Positions 38,062-48,112 of a stretch of 64,000 nt of DNA are shown here, one piece after another. The notes beneath the pieces were generated by a model. It saw only the letters and a list, made by a program, of their open reading frames with translations, did no database searches and was not told the DNA's origin. Source of the DNA: an uncultured Thermoguttaceae bacterium (lineage in GTDB: Bacteria > Planctomycetota > Planctomycetia > Pirellulales > Thermoguttaceae); assembly GCA_938084835.1 (NCBI GenBank), contig CALKER010000009.1:186001-250000 (forward strand), read 5' to 3'. The position numbers were made by a program, and so were the translations under genes. The stretch's first letter is position 1; every line of letters starts with the position of its first letter.

Positions 38062-40185
38062 CTATCCTCCAGGCAGCGAAGCCGAAAGCGGAGGCTGAGC
38101 AGTTGCCCGAACATCATCCCTGGCAACCTCCTCCGCAAGATCCCGCGTCACTGCCGAGGAGTGCCGCTCGGGCAAATTGGCCTCGATTACCTCTCTTAAT
38201 TCATTGGTATCGAGGACTTCCTTTTCGATCAACCGTTCCGCCAAGGCCTTCAGCGCCTCCTGATGAACCTCGAGGATGTGGCGAGCCTTTTCCAAGGCTT
38301 CGTTGATTATACGTCGGATTTCCATATCGATTTCCCGCGCCGTTTGCTCGCTGAACGGCCTTTCCTCGGGAAGTTCCATCGGTCGCCCGGAAAGGACACT
38401 AGGACGACTCTCGCGAAAAGCCAACCGGCCGAGACGACTCATGCCAAAGTCCATCACCATGGCACGAGCAATTTCGGTGGCCCGCTGGATATCGTTATGC
38501 GCTCCCGTGGACAGGTCGCGAAAAATCATCTCTTCGGCGACACTGCCGGCCAGGGCGACTTGAATCCGTGCTTCCAGCTCGCTTTGGGTCATCAAATAAC
38601 GATCTCCCTCCGGGCGTTGGAGTGTATAGCCTAGCGCGGCCAAGCCCCGTGGGATGATCGACACTTTTTGAACCGGATCGGTATTGGGAAGGCAATAAGC
38701 TACCAGGGCGTGCCCACTTTCGTGATAGGCCACGCGACGTTTCTCTTCCGGGCTGATAATCCGCTGTTTTTTCTCCAACCCTGCCGTAACCCGCTCCACC
38801 CCCTCAAGAAATTCTTCCATGGTGACGGCACTCTTGCCCTTTCGGGCGGCCAAAAGCGCCGCCTCGTTGACCAAATTCGCAAGATCCGCCCCCACAAAGC
38901 CCGGAGTCATGGCCGCCACTTGCGCGAGGTCAACCGAAGGGTCGAGCTTCACATTGCGCACATGAACTCTCAGAATCGCTTCCCGTCCTCGCAAATCCGG
39001 GCGATCCACCAGCACATGTCTATCGAAACGTCCTGGTCGAAGTAACGCCGGGTCCAAAATCTCCGGGCGGTTGGTGGCTCCCAAGACAATCACCCCGCTA
39101 GTGCTGCTAAAGCCGTCCATTTCCACCAAGAGGGCGTTGAGAGTCTGTTCGCGCTCGTCGTGACTTGTGAGGACACTCATGCCCCGGGTCTTTCCCAAAG
39201 CATCCAGTTCGTCGATGAAAACGATACACGGGCTGTTAGCCTGCGCCTGTTGAAACATATCCCGGACCCGTGCCGCGCCTACTCCTACGAACATTTCCAC
39301 AAAATCGGAGCCGGAAATACTGAAAAACGGCACGCCGGCCTCGCCCGCGATTGCCTTGGCCAAAAGCGTTTTTCCCGTTCCCGGCGGGCCCACCAACAAC
39401 ACTCCCCGGGGGATCCGACCGCCAAGGGCGCGAAATTTCTCCGGATTTTTCAAAAACTCGACGATCTCCTTTACTTCTTCCACAGCTTCGTCGATGCCTG
39501 CCACATCGGCGAAGGTCACCCCCACCTGTTCCCGCATAAACAGCTTCCCACGACTTCGCCCAAAAGCGATGGCCCCCCCCGGACCGCCAAAACGCCTAAG
39601 TAAGTAAACAAATACCACCATCAACACGATTAACGGCAAGATAAACGACACGAAGTACTGCCACACCCCCGGAGGATCCTCCGCCCGAACATTGGTGAAT
39701 CCGTGTTCTTTCAAAAGAGAAAACAAATAGTTGTTGTCGTTTTCCAAACCAAGGCGAGCCGTGCGAAAAGGCACTCGCTTCTGCGGCGTTTCCTTCTTGG
39801 GGGAGACCACTTGCCTGGTGACACGCCCAGTGATTTGGTAGCTGCCGATTACTAAATCGGAAAGTTCCGAGTACCGCACGGTCCGCAACTGCCCCGCAAA
39901 TTTTTCTTTCACCTCCACATAAGCAGCCGGGTTCCGCTCCGGCGCCCCTTGCTCGATAAGCGCAACCAGCTCGGAGTAGGGGATTTCCACCCGAGTGACT
40001 TGGCCAGAAAAGCTAAACACAAGGAGAATGGCGGCGGCTATGGCCAGTCCCACCCACAAGGTTTTGCCCGCCCCTTGCGGTCGCCGAGCTGACGAATCCG
40101 TCCCCGAGGTCTTGTCTTTTGGGGACGGAGCCTCCTCGCCCGAGCCCTTCGCTGGCTCCGAGGAATCCCGGCTATCGGCCGACAT
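38062..40185 (-). CDS. ftsH: ATP-dependent zinc metalloprotease FtsH
   Basis: Membrane-bound AAA+ protease that degrades misfolded and regulatory proteins. The 707-residue form from ATG 40185 has an acidic N-terminus, TM1 at about 42-60, a periplasmic domain, TM2 at about 178-196, and the AAA domain. There, Walker A GPPGTGKT is at 266-273, the pore motif FVEMFVGVG at about 295-303, Walker B IVFIDELD at 321-328, and the second region of homology [20 protein letters not shown] starts near 370. The zinc site HESGH is at 488-492, with the third ligand Asp in [12 protein letters not shown]. The frame extends upstream to 40311 without family residues. It is upstream of, and on the same strand as, the ExbBD locus, separated by about 550 bases. 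Confidence 0.96.
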   Translation of the reverse strand: MSADSRDSSEPAKGSGEEAPSPKDKTSGTDSSARRPQGAGKTLWVGLAIAAAILLVFSFSGQVTRVEIPYSELVALIEQGAPERNPAAYVEVKEKFAGQLRTVRYSELSDLVIGSYQITGRVTRQVVSPKKETPQKRVPFRTARLGLENDNNYLFSLLKEHGFTNVRAEDPPGVWQYFVSFILPLIVLMVVFVYLLRRFGGPGGAIAFGRSRGKLFMREQVGVTFADVAGIDEAVEEVKEIVEFLKNPEKFRALGGRIPRGVLLVGPPGTGKTLLAKAIAGEAGVPFFSISGSDFVEMFVGVGAARVRDMFQQAQANSPCIVFIDELDALGKTRGMSVLTSHDEREQTLNALLVEMDGFSSTSGVIVLGATNRPEILDPALLRPGRFDRHVLVDRPDLRGREAILRVHVRNVKLDPSVDLAQVAAMTPGFVGADLANLVNEAALLAARKGKSAVTMEEFLEGVERVTAGLEKKQRIISPEEKRRVAYHESGHALVAYCLPNTDPVQKVSIIPRGLAALGYTLQRPEGDRYLMTQSELEARIQVALAGSVAEEMIFRDLSTGAHNDIQRATEIARAMVMDFGMSRLGRLAFRESRPSVLSGRPMELPEERPFSEQTAREIDMEIRRIINEALEKARHILEVHQEALKALAERLIEKEVLDTNELREVIEANLPERHSSAVTRDLAEEVARDDVRATAQPPLSASLPGG

Positions 40186-41935
40186 CTTGCTCTCGCCAAA
40201 TGGCCGCTTCCACCGAAAAATCTGCTTCACCCAGGCTCCTCCGCGAAATTTGTGAAAGTGGCTCGTCAATTGGCCCAAAGTTTCGCTAGCTTCTATTCGA
40301 CTTCCCCTCACTTCGAACAGCCCACACCACGAAAGCCCAATGGCGGCAATGTGCCCTCGTGGTTGCGCCCGCCGCTGAGTCCATAGCCGATGAGTCCATA
40401 TCTGACCCCATCTTCATCATTATTGCCCCCCAGCCTATCGACAAAAAGCTTCGCGGCGGAGTCTTGTCCCCTCCGGTGCCCAAAATTGAACCGAAAGAAT
40501 CAAAAAAATTACGCTGGAACCTTAAAATCAAGAAATCCCTCCCGTGAGAGAAACTTTTCCGAACGTCACTCCCTCTTTGTAAATCGATGTGGACCCTTCC
40601 CAGGCTATCGCCCCCCGAGATTGCTATCGGGACAAATAGCACAATTCCCAAACCACTAAAGGCCTCTGCGAGCAATCGGCGCCCGCAAATTTGCCGAACG
40701 AAAAGCTCAAAAACCTTACTGGGTCAGATGGCGCAAGTGAGACACTGCTGAGGAAGCTGCTATAACGACCTAGGACACTGCTATGACAACTAAGTGACCC
40801 CACCGGATCGCGACCGAATTTCATCCGCCATGCGGTGATTATTGAGCCGCACGCCCACGTTAACCATCAAGTGGCATGCCCACGTTCACCTCCAAATCTC
40901 ACCGCCAGATTGGAAATCGCGATGCGTGTCCCACAACGGGGCCCTTACCCCAACGGGATGTTCTGATGTCCTGTCCTATTGTGGCACAAAATCTCGAGTA
41001 ATTCGATAAGTTATTGGAACTTTTTTGTAAGTTCTTGGAGCTGTGTCACTCAACGGCCTCTTCTCGTGAGGCACTTCGACTTTGCCAACCCACTTTGCGG
41101 CCAACGGATGAACACACCAGGCGGGATAGAAGCAACAACGAAATTCGCCAAATACATACAGCAAAATTCGCCGAAAACATCTTGATACATCTTGTTTCGG
41201 GTGAGAGGAATTTCTCAGCGTCGCGCCGACGATAAACCGCTTGATCTTTAAGTTAATCCCAGTGACCTTAAATACCGACAACTTTTGACTGAGAATTTCG
41301 CACCGACAAAGCCGCACCTGGTTTCACCGCAGATTTGTCCAGAATCATCAATAACGGACCCATCCCGAATTGAAAGCGGCTTCCACCGCCGGTTAGACTA
41401 AGGCAGTGGGGTTTCAACATCGCACAACAGGGGTAAAGAGCACATTGTGGCCGTTATAAGATCTTGAAGGAAATCCTCTCCCTAGCGCCGGACAAATTTC
41501 TAGGGCCTTTCAACGTCACGGTCGGGCCCGTCGGGTAAGAGAAAACCGCTGAAGCCTAAATCTGATCCGTGGGAGTGGAAACGGAACTCTGTTCCTTGCT
41601 CGACACCGATGGGGCCAACTCCTTACGCCCTCAAGGCCAGAAAGGGCGATTGCCTACCTCCCGACCCCTGCTTTAGACACTCGACCACGGGGAGGCAACG
41701 TTAAGAGCTTCCGGCGCACTATGGTCCCACTTAGAAAAGTGTTCGCCTAACTGCCGAGACCTCACAGGTCAGCCGAAGGACTGCACCCCGAATTTGTGTC
41801 CGGAACCCGAATAATGGACAATAACAACCAAATCTAGCGATCGCTCAAAATTATTAGGACCCCGTTGACAAAACGACTTGCTGCGGCAAAACATCACAAT
41901 AGCGATAGGAAAGCTATTTTTCGGATTCAAGGACG
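40186..41935. other. 1.75-kb gene-poor divergent region between ftsH and the GNAT gene
   Basis: No convincing gene. Two imperfect direct repeats occur: CTGCTATRACRACYTA-like copies at 40757-40772 and 40778-40792 (period 21), and YGCCCACGTTMACC at 40852-40865 and 40877-40890 (period 25). Short open frames lack motifs. I looked for tRNA, RNase P, SRP RNA and tmRNA signatures and saw none. Confidence 0.5.
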
Positions 41936-42961
41936 GTGAAGAGGGCCAGAGCCATCTCCACAAAACAATGGGAGCCACCTCTGGGATATATGTTGTATTG
42001 TCGCCAGTTTCGGAACACGTATCCGCCGGCCATCGCCCACCTTTGGAACATGTCGTGGGAGAGCTCGGCGGACGCGGTTCGGCTGACACCTCTACTTCTT
42101 GAGCGGCACGTTTTAGGAAAGATTAACTTTGATCCTGCCGGTCTTATCGTCGCTTTTCGAGGGGAGACCCCGGTCGGTTTTGTCCATGTAGGTTTTGCGC
42201 CCACACAAGCCAAAGACGCAATTGACTATTCCCTCGCGGTGTTATGCGCCCTTGTAGTCCCAGGCGAAGATCAACGGGAAGAAATAGTGCGGACTCTCCT
42301 TGATGCAGGCGAAGCATACGCCTACGGTAGAGGAGCCGAGTCCCTTTTTTGTGGGGGAAGTCCTTCCTTAGAACCCTTTTGGTTGGGCCTGGCCTGTGGC
42401 CCGCGTCTGCCCGGGGTTCCGGAAAATGATCTCGAGCTCACTCGCATCCTTCAGTCGCGAGGTTTCCAGCCGGTTGAAACGCGGGTTGTCTACTCCGGCA
42501 CCTTGGGCCGGTTAATTTCTCCCGTGAATCCGGAAATCTTCCGTTGCCTTCGGCAATACCAGGTCGTTTTTGGTGGGGAACCTCAACTTTCGGACTGGTG
42601 GGAACTCGTGACGCTCGATCCGTTCGAAATGAGCTGTTTCCAGCTCCTGAACAGGTCAGATGGAAGTCTGGCGGCATGGGTACGAATCCTGCACCGCATC
42701 GGCCCGGCGGGTCCGGATTCCCCCCATCCCTTGGCTGTTTGGGACCTCCACCCTGTCTCAGTCGACTTACCGCCTAGCGTCTTAGGTTTCTTTCTCTCAC
42801 AGACAGCCAGGGAATTAAGCCGAATCAATGCGAAAAGCTTAGAACTTCAGTTCCGATGGTCGATTGGATCTCCTCCGGCCCCCGAGGCCGAATTGCTTCC
42901 TCCCCTCTTGAACATGAACCTCTGCAGTCGCGGGACGGTTTTCCGGAAAGAGCTCCGTTAG
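41936..42961 (+). CDS. GNAT-fold acetyltransferase-like protein
   Basis: 341 residues in the GTG-started form; an ATG at 41990 would remove 18 residues and may be the true start, since the fold appears to begin at YCRQFRNTYPPAIAHLWNMSW. The strand LIVAFRGETPVGFVHVGFAP and the following YSLAVLCALVVPGEDQREEIVRTLLDAGEAYA region match the GNAT core where acetyl-CoA binds, although the pyrophosphate loop is not the usual RxxGxG but VPGEDQREE. The second half (DWWELVTLDPFEMSCF...VWDLHPVSVD) may be a degenerate second GNAT domain, as in mycothiol synthase-like tandem proteins. The substrate is unknown. It stands 956 bases upstream of thrS. Confidence 0.72.
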   Translation: MKRARAISTKQWEPPLGYMLYCRQFRNTYPPAIAHLWNMSWESSADAVRLTPLLLERHVLGKINFDPAGLIVAFRGETPVGFVHVGFAPTQAKDAIDYSLAVLCALVVPGEDQREEIVRTLLDAGEAYAYGRGAESLFCGGSPSLEPFWLGLACGPRLPGVPENDLELTRILQSRGFQPVETRVVYSGTLGRLISPVNPEIFRCLRQYQVVFGGEPQLSDWWELVTLDPFEMSCFQLLNRSDGSLAAWVRILHRIGPAGPDSPHPLAVWDLHPVSVDLPPSVLGFFLSQTARELSRINAKSLELQFRWSIGSPPAPEAELLPPLLNMNLCSRGTVFRKELR

Positions 42962-43917
42962 TTGCCGAAAGCGAGCAAATCTTCTCTCCCCCCTCTGATC
43001 GACCTCCCCATACCCGCCGACATCGAGGTAAACTGGTAGATCCGAGCATTTTCGAATGAGTTTTTGAGTTTTCCGATTGAGCAAATCCGGCATGCGGATT
43101 CGTTCCACGAGTCTGCTCCCGCAGTTTACGGCAACAATTTTTGAGCGAGAAAGCCCTCTAAGCTCGTTGGGAGCTCGAACGAACTGGTTATTTAGCCCCA
43201 GACTTTCGAGTGTTCTGGGGCCCGCCGTTCTGCGATCGAGTCGTTGCGGGCGCGTGGGACTTGCTTCTATGGGTGCTGGGGCCGTCTTGACCACTGGTAG
43301 AGCAGGCATCCTAGTTTCGGCTTGGTTCTTATGAGTACTGGGGCCGTCCGGGACCTGGCTACCCCCATTTATGAAAGGAATTCCGGCACGAAGATCCGCT
43401 ACGAAAAGGTTACGCGGAAACGATTGATCCGTCTTTGGAAGGGGCATCTCTCTGCCAAGTCAGCTCGGTTGGGGGTCCTACCACATGGTTTATTTCGGTC
43501 ATTCAGAGTGAGAATACACTCACGGGCGTTAATCCTTTTAGGCTCCAAAACGGGGGTTATGTCATCCGAGGGTTAAGTGGGCTCAACCCGCCGATTTGGG
43601 TCTGGACTCAATCGCGAAAATTTTTTGCGACAAATAGGAATCCTTATTATTTACTTCGCTAATGGCACGATTGGTCACTTCGCTAATAACAGGGTACTAC
43701 TGACGTCAATTTGCGCGATACCTGGACGAGTTTAAGCAATTGGGGTTATTAAAAATGGTAAAATCCGGCGCCATCTAGCGTGCCATTTGGATCATCCCCG
43801 GGATGGGGATCCCATGATTCGTTCAAATTTGCACAGTTTGCTTTGACCTCAGCGGAACAGTTCTCCCTGGCTAGAAAAGCCTGGGAGTATTTGAACTTCA
43901 GCGAAGAGCATCGCTCC
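42962..43917. other. Intergenic region before thrS
   Basis: About 950 bases. Contains three degenerate copies of a CTGGGGCCGTC-centred element at about 43215, 43276 and 43338 (period 61-62), and a two-copy ACTTCGCTAAT repeat at 43653-43663 and 43677-43687. The frame of thrS is open back to 43780, but the family start is at 43918. No tRNA-like leader (T-box) could be recognised. Confidence 0.45.
43215..43348. repeat. Three degenerate copies of a CTGGGGCCGTC-centred element, period 61-62
   Basis: Copies centred at 43215, 43276 and 43338. The last two share about 27 positions (CTTGSTTCT...CTGGGGCCGTC) with a few mismatches; the first keeps only the core CTGGGGC. Located between the GNAT gene and thrS. 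Confidence 0.6.
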
Positions 43918-45870
43918 ATGACCATAGTTCGTTTAGAGCCAGCAGGAATCGAACTTACGGCACCGACGGGCGCGTGCCTCCGGGATCTGCTCATGCAACA
44001 TCGCGAGCTGGAAGGCGAGGCAATATGGGGGGCAAAGATCGGCAATCAACTCGTGGATCTTTTGACCCCATTGCCTGAAGGATCGATGATCGAGCTCCGG
44101 CTTGTTCGGCGTGGCGACTCGGAGTCGCTCGAACTTCTGCGACACTCGTGCGCTCACATTATGGCCCGGGCGGTTATGCGGCTTTTCCCCGGGGTGCAAC
44201 TAGCATTTGGACCAACCGTGGAGAACGGTTTTTATTACGACTTTCTGCCCCCCCGACCAATCTCCGAGGAGGACTTCCCCGCCATCGAGGCGGAAATGGC
44301 GAAAATAATCGCGGCTGACGAACCTTTCGAGCGGTTGGAGCTCCCCCGGGAGGAAGGCCTGGCCCTGTGCCGCGATTTGGGTCAACATTTTAAAGTCGAA
44401 CACATTGAAGACGGCCTTAGGGACGAAGGCGTTTTGTCCTTTTATCGTCAGGGGGAATTTATCGACCTTTGCGGTGGTCCTCATATCCCCAGTGCCGGGG
44501 AAATTCCAGCTTTTAAATTGTTGTCCGTGGCAGGGGCCTATTGGAAAGGAGATGCTTCCCGGGAGCAATTGCAGCGGCTGTACGGTACTGCTTGGTTTTC
44601 CCGCGAGGAGCTCGAGCAGTACCTCCATCAGCTCGAAGAAGCCAAGAAGCGGGATCACCGCGTGCTGGGCAGACGATTGGAACTGTTCCTGATCGAGCCG
44701 ACGGTGGGCCCCGGGCTTGTGCTGTGGTTGCCTAAAGGAGCCGTCATTCGCCGGGAATTGGAGAACTTTATCTATCAGGAGCTCCTCCGCCGGGGCTATC
44801 AGCCTGTCTATACACCCCATATCGGGCGGGTTAACCTGTATGAGACTTCGGGCCACTTCCCCTATTATGCCGACAGCCAATTCCCTCCGATGCAGCTGGC
44901 GGATGGGGAAAGGTATCTCCTGAAGCCCATGAACTGCCCCCATCATGTGATGATCTACAAAAGTAAGCCGCGAAGCTACCGCGAGCTTCCATTGCGGTTA
45001 GCCGAACTTGGCACGGTCTACCGCTTCGAACAATCAGGCGAGCTGAGCGGGATGACGCGGGTCCGCGGCTTCACACAGGATGATGCTCACATCTTTTGTA
45101 CGGAAGAGCAAGTGGCGGAAGAGTTCCGCGCCTGCGTGGAAATGACACAGTTCGTGCTGGGCACCCTTGGGCTGACCGACTACCGCGTGCGACTGGGTTT
45201 TCGGGATCCGCTCAGCCATAAATACGTGGGAAGCGACGAAACTTGGGCCAAAGCCGAAAAAGCCCTCCAGGCGGTCTGCGAACAAATGGGACTACCGAAC
45301 TTATCGGTAGAAAGGGGGGAGGCCGCTTTCTACGGCCCAAAGGCCGACTTTTTGGTCACCGACTGTATTGGCCGACAGTGGCAGTTGGGCACGGTCCAGC
45401 TTGACTACAACCTCCCAAGCTCGCAAAGGTTCAATCTGTCTTATATCGGACCGGACAATGCCCCTCATCAGCCGGTAATGATTCACCGGGCTCCATTCGG
45501 CTCATTGGAACGATTTGTAGGGATTTTGATCGAACATTTTGCTGGCGCTTTTCCCCTGTGGCTTGCGCCCGAACAGGTGCGGGTCATGAGCGTCAGTCAG
45601 CAGACGGAAAGCTATGCGCGCGAAATTGCCGCGCATTTGGCCTCGGCAGGGCTCCGAGTCCAAGGCGATTACCGAGCGGAGAAAATTTCGTCGAAAATTC
45701 GGGATGCCCAGTTAGAGCAAGTGCCCTATATGGCAGTGATAGGACGCAGGGAAGAACAGGATCGGACCGTAGCGGTGCGACACCGGCGTCGGGGAGACCT
45801 GGGGCCTATGAGCTTGGACAATTTCGTCGCCCTCCTGAAGCACGAAATCAGCACAAAGGCCCTCGAGTAA
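43918..45870 (+). CDS. thrS: Threonyl-tRNA synthetase
   Basis: Class II synthetase that charges tRNA-Thr and edits Ser-tRNA-Thr. The 650-residue protein from ATG 43918 starts with a TGS domain ([18 protein letters not shown]), followed by the tRNA-SAD editing domain ([36 protein letters not shown]). The catalytic core has motif 2 around [13 protein letters not shown], the zinc Cys in [11 protein letters not shown], and motif 3 [21 protein letters not shown]. The C-terminal anticodon-binding domain begins near [12 protein letters not shown]. Length and order match the bacterial enzyme. An AAGAG element precedes the ATG. A GC hairpin follows the stop codon at 45874-45891. Confidence 0.97.
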   Translation: MTIVRLEPAGIELTAPTGACLRDLLMQHRELEGEAIWGAKIGNQLVDLLTPLPEGSMIELRLVRRGDSESLELLRHSCAHIMARAVMRLFPGVQLAFGPTVENGFYYDFLPPRPISEEDFPAIEAEMAKIIAADEPFERLELPREEGLALCRDLGQHFKVEHIEDGLRDEGVLSFYRQGEFIDLCGGPHIPSAGEIPAFKLLSVAGAYWKGDASREQLQRLYGTAWFSREELEQYLHQLEEAKKRDHRVLGRRLELFLIEPTVGPGLVLWLPKGAVIRRELENFIYQELLRRGYQPVYTPHIGRVNLYETSGHFPYYADSQFPPMQLADGERYLLKPMNCPHHVMIYKSKPRSYRELPLRLAELGTVYRFEQSGELSGMTRVRGFTQDDAHIFCTEEQVAEEFRACVEMTQFVLGTLGLTDYRVRLGFRDPLSHKYVGSDETWAKAEKALQAVCEQMGLPNLSVERGEAAFYGPKADFLVTDCIGRQWQLGTVQLDYNLPSSQRFNLSYIGPDNAPHQPVMIHRAPFGSLERFVGILIEHFAGAFPLWLAPEQVRVMSVSQQTESYAREIAAHLASAGLRVQGDYRAEKISSKIRDAQLEQVPYMAVIGRREEQDRTVAVRHRRRGDLGPMSLDNFVALLKHEISTKALE

Positions 45871-45873
45871 ACT

Positions 45874-45891
45874 GCCCGCAGACCTGTGGGC
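45874..45891 (+). terminator. Hairpin directly after thrS, possible terminator
   Basis: A 7-bp stem GCCCGCA/TGTGGGC (one G-T pair) with a 4-base loop begins three bases after the thrS stop. Only three Ts follow, so termination would be weak and some read-through into cmk is likely. Confidence 0.35.
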
Positions 45892-46033
45892 TTTGGCCAA
45901 CACAAGCTGCGGTAGTTTGTCCCACTGGTTTTCGCCGCACGATGAGGAAACAGGGCAGACTGGGAGGAACCGCCAACGATTTGGTTCCCAAGAACATAAA
46001 CCGGCGTTACAGCGTGAGAGTGTTTCCCTGCTC

Positions 46034-46741
46034 ATGATCGTAACGATCGATGGTCCAGCGGGTGCCGGCAAAAGCACGGTGGCCAAGCTTCTTGCAGCCC
46101 GATTGGGCTTCGACTACCTCGATACCGGAGCTATGTACAGAGCTGTAGCTCTGGCGGCCTTGCGGGCTGGCATCGATTTGAATGACCCAAAACAGTTGCC
46201 GGATCTCGCCCGAAAATTAGACATCCGCTTTCAAGAAGGGCGGCTCTTTCTCGATGGGGAGGATGTTACCGAGCTCCTGCGCAGGCCGGAGGTGACGCGG
46301 ACAAGTCGTTTTGTCGCCGACAATGACGATGTGCGGGCACACTTAATCACCCTCCAACGGCAATACGCCATGGGGCGAAACGTGGTCACCGAAGGGCGGG
46401 ATCAGGGTTCGCTGGTCTTTCCACAAGCGGAGGTGAAGTTTTACCTGACGGCCACAGCGGAAGAACGAGCCCGACGACGACTGCGGGAATATCAAGCCAC
46501 CGGCCAACCCGCCCCCTCTTACGAGCAGGTGTTAGAGGAACTCCTTTCCCGCGATTGTCGCGATGCTTCCCGGCCATGGGGTCGGCTGGTCAAGCCGCCT
46601 GGGGCCATCGAAATTCCCACCGACGGGCTCGACATCCCCACCGTGGTGGACCGCCTTGAAGCAATTGTCCGCGACGTTATGACGACCACACAGAGGAGGA
46701 CCACACAGCAGAGTTCGCCACAGCCAGAAGACCCCAGATGA
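46034..46741 (+). CDS. cmk: Cytidylate kinase
   Basis: Phosphorylates CMP/dCMP to the diphosphate with ATP. The 235-residue protein from ATG 46034 begins MIVTIDGPAGAGKSTVAKLLA, the P-loop of the family. It shows LDTGAMYRAVAL, the CMP-binding and Arg-rich region VTRTSRFVADNDDVR, and VVTEGRDQGSLVFPQAEVKFYLTA (usual form EGRDxGTxVFPxAxxKxFLxA), with the lid arginines in ARRRLREY. The C-terminal TTTQRRTTQQSS tail is nonconserved. The frame is open upstream to 45893 but without family residues. It is followed after 278 bases by plsC, the frequent cmk-plsC neighbourhood. Confidence 0.96.
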   Translation: MIVTIDGPAGAGKSTVAKLLAARLGFDYLDTGAMYRAVALAALRAGIDLNDPKQLPDLARKLDIRFQEGRLFLDGEDVTELLRRPEVTRTSRFVADNDDVRAHLITLQRQYAMGRNVVTEGRDQGSLVFPQAEVKFYLTATAEERARRRLREYQATGQPAPSYEQVLEELLSRDCRDASRPWGRLVKPPGAIEIPTDGLDIPTVVDRLEAIVRDVMTTTQRRTTQQSSPQPEDPR

Positions 46742-47019
46742 TTTATCCTGGGGTAACTTGCCAAAAAAGAAACTTTCCCTAGGCCTGGGTTGCAAGGTCC
46801 GGGATGATTTCTCCCTTCTTCGCTTACGCCAGGAGATAACGGCTTGTGGCCGAATGGCAAAATCGGCCAAAATCGGCGTAGACTCATTCGACGGAATAAG
46901 TGGCCGAGAAAGAGCCCTGGCTCGCCTTTCGGTTAAAGCTCCCCTTTTTCCCTCTGGCTTTGATTGGTCAGTCGAGAGTTAGCACGACAATTAAAGAACT
47001 CTAAGGCAATCACTCGGGT

Positions 47020-47823
47020 ATGGCCAAGATCAAGTCCCACCACCTCAATCGAAGTGGTAGCTCCTCCCCCGCTTCCCAAGAGTCCGATCGACCGATCCTT
47101 CCGGCAGGACCGAACTACTGGGAAGCTCCTGACTGGTGGTACGAGCTTTTCCGACCCATCGTGCGTGTCGTGTGGTCGCTAGTCTATTGGGTGAATTACA
47201 GCGGAAAAGAAAACATCCCCTCTCGCGGACCGGTTCTTGTGGTGTGCAACCATCAGAGCCACTTTGATCCTCCTGTGGTAGGGGCGGGGGTGCCACGGCG
47301 CATGTGGTACTTTGGCCGCCGATCGCTTTTCCACATCCGGCCGGTGAGGTGGTTCTTTAGTTCCCTCGGAGGGATCCCAGTGGATGTAGAAGGCTCGCCC
47401 CTTGCGGGGGTGAGGATCTCGCTGCGGCAGTTGCAAGCGGGCCGAGTCCTACTGATTTTCCCCGAAGGAACGCGAACATGGGATGGAAATGTAGGGGCCT
47501 TTCGGCCGGGATTCGCCATGTTGGCCAGGCGTACGCGCGCGGCAATCCTTCCCGTAGCCATCGAGGGGGCTTTTCATGCCTGGCCGCGGTGGCGATCGCT
47601 TCCGCGAAGAGGTATCATCCATGTGCTTTTTCTCCCACCACTTTGGCCTGACGAGTACGCCACAGTTGATGACGAGGCGCTTGTCGCAGAGGTCCGTCGG
47701 CGCATTTGTGAAGGGGTCGAACAGCTTCGGTGTCGGCCTATTCTTCGCGAGTGGCAACGCTGGGTCCACCAACTCGGTTGGGACCTGCCCCCCAAAAAAT
47801 TCGTTCACACGCACCACGACTAG
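47020..47823 (+). CDS. plsC: 1-acyl-sn-glycerol-3-phosphate acyltransferase
   Basis: Adds the second acyl chain to lysophosphatidic acid in membrane phospholipid synthesis. The 267-residue protein has a hydrophobic N-terminal stretch (FRPIVRVVWSLVYWVNYSG). The catalytic NHQSHFD block I (NHX4D) is at about residues 75-81. Block II follows as the basic FGRRSLF segment, block III is FPEGTRTWDG, and block IV contains ILPVAIEGA. These are the four diagnostic PlsC blocks. Length is usual. Downstream of cmk. A terminator-like hairpin overlaps the stop codon (47822-47838). Confidence 0.93.
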   Translation: MAKIKSHHLNRSGSSSPASQESDRPILPAGPNYWEAPDWWYELFRPIVRVVWSLVYWVNYSGKENIPSRGPVLVVCNHQSHFDPPVVGAGVPRRMWYFGRRSLFHIRPVRWFFSSLGGIPVDVEGSPLAGVRISLRQLQAGRVLLIFPEGTRTWDGNVGAFRPGFAMLARRTRAAILPVAIEGAFHAWPRWRSLPRRGIIHVLFLPPLWPDEYATVDDEALVAEVRRRICEGVEQLRCRPILREWQRWVHQLGWDLPPKKFVHTHHD

Positions 47824-47838
47824 CCCTGCGGGTTTTTT
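47822..47838 (+). terminator. Intrinsic terminator-like hairpin at the plsC stop codon
   Basis: A short stem AGCCC-TGC-GGGTT with a run of Ts (six Ts at 47833-47838) overlaps the TAG stop of plsC. Stem is only five pairs with one G-T, so strength is moderate. Confidence 0.45.
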
Positions 47839-48112
47839 CGGGCTTTCGTCTTCCTTGCGACAACCGGAAGACTTTGGCGTTCGAAAAAAGCGTTCCCGGG
47901 TACGGCTTGATCTTGCGTTGGCGGACCACCGACACTTGAAGTGTTACACTTCGTCCCAAGACACTCACAAATCCCACCCTGGGGACAAAGCCATCCCTGG
48001 CACTTGCAAGATAAAAATTCCGCGTCCATATTGTTCTCCTGAGCTTCCCTAATCCACAGCCCGTTTGATCAGGGAAGGAACACTCCGGCCGAGAAAACAA
48101 GGGAAAACGGCG

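Noticed and set aside
40741-40800. Insertion-sequence end suggested by CTAAGTGACCCC-like sequence
   Set aside because: No transposase or inverted partner was found; the sequence is explained as part of a short imperfect direct repeat.
42839-43447. A 202-codon minus-strand open frame between the GNAT gene and thrS
   Set aside because: It overlaps the 3-prime end of the GNAT gene by over 120 bases, has no recognisable domain or ribosome-binding site, and its composition (Arg/Pro-rich) fits chance in this sequence.
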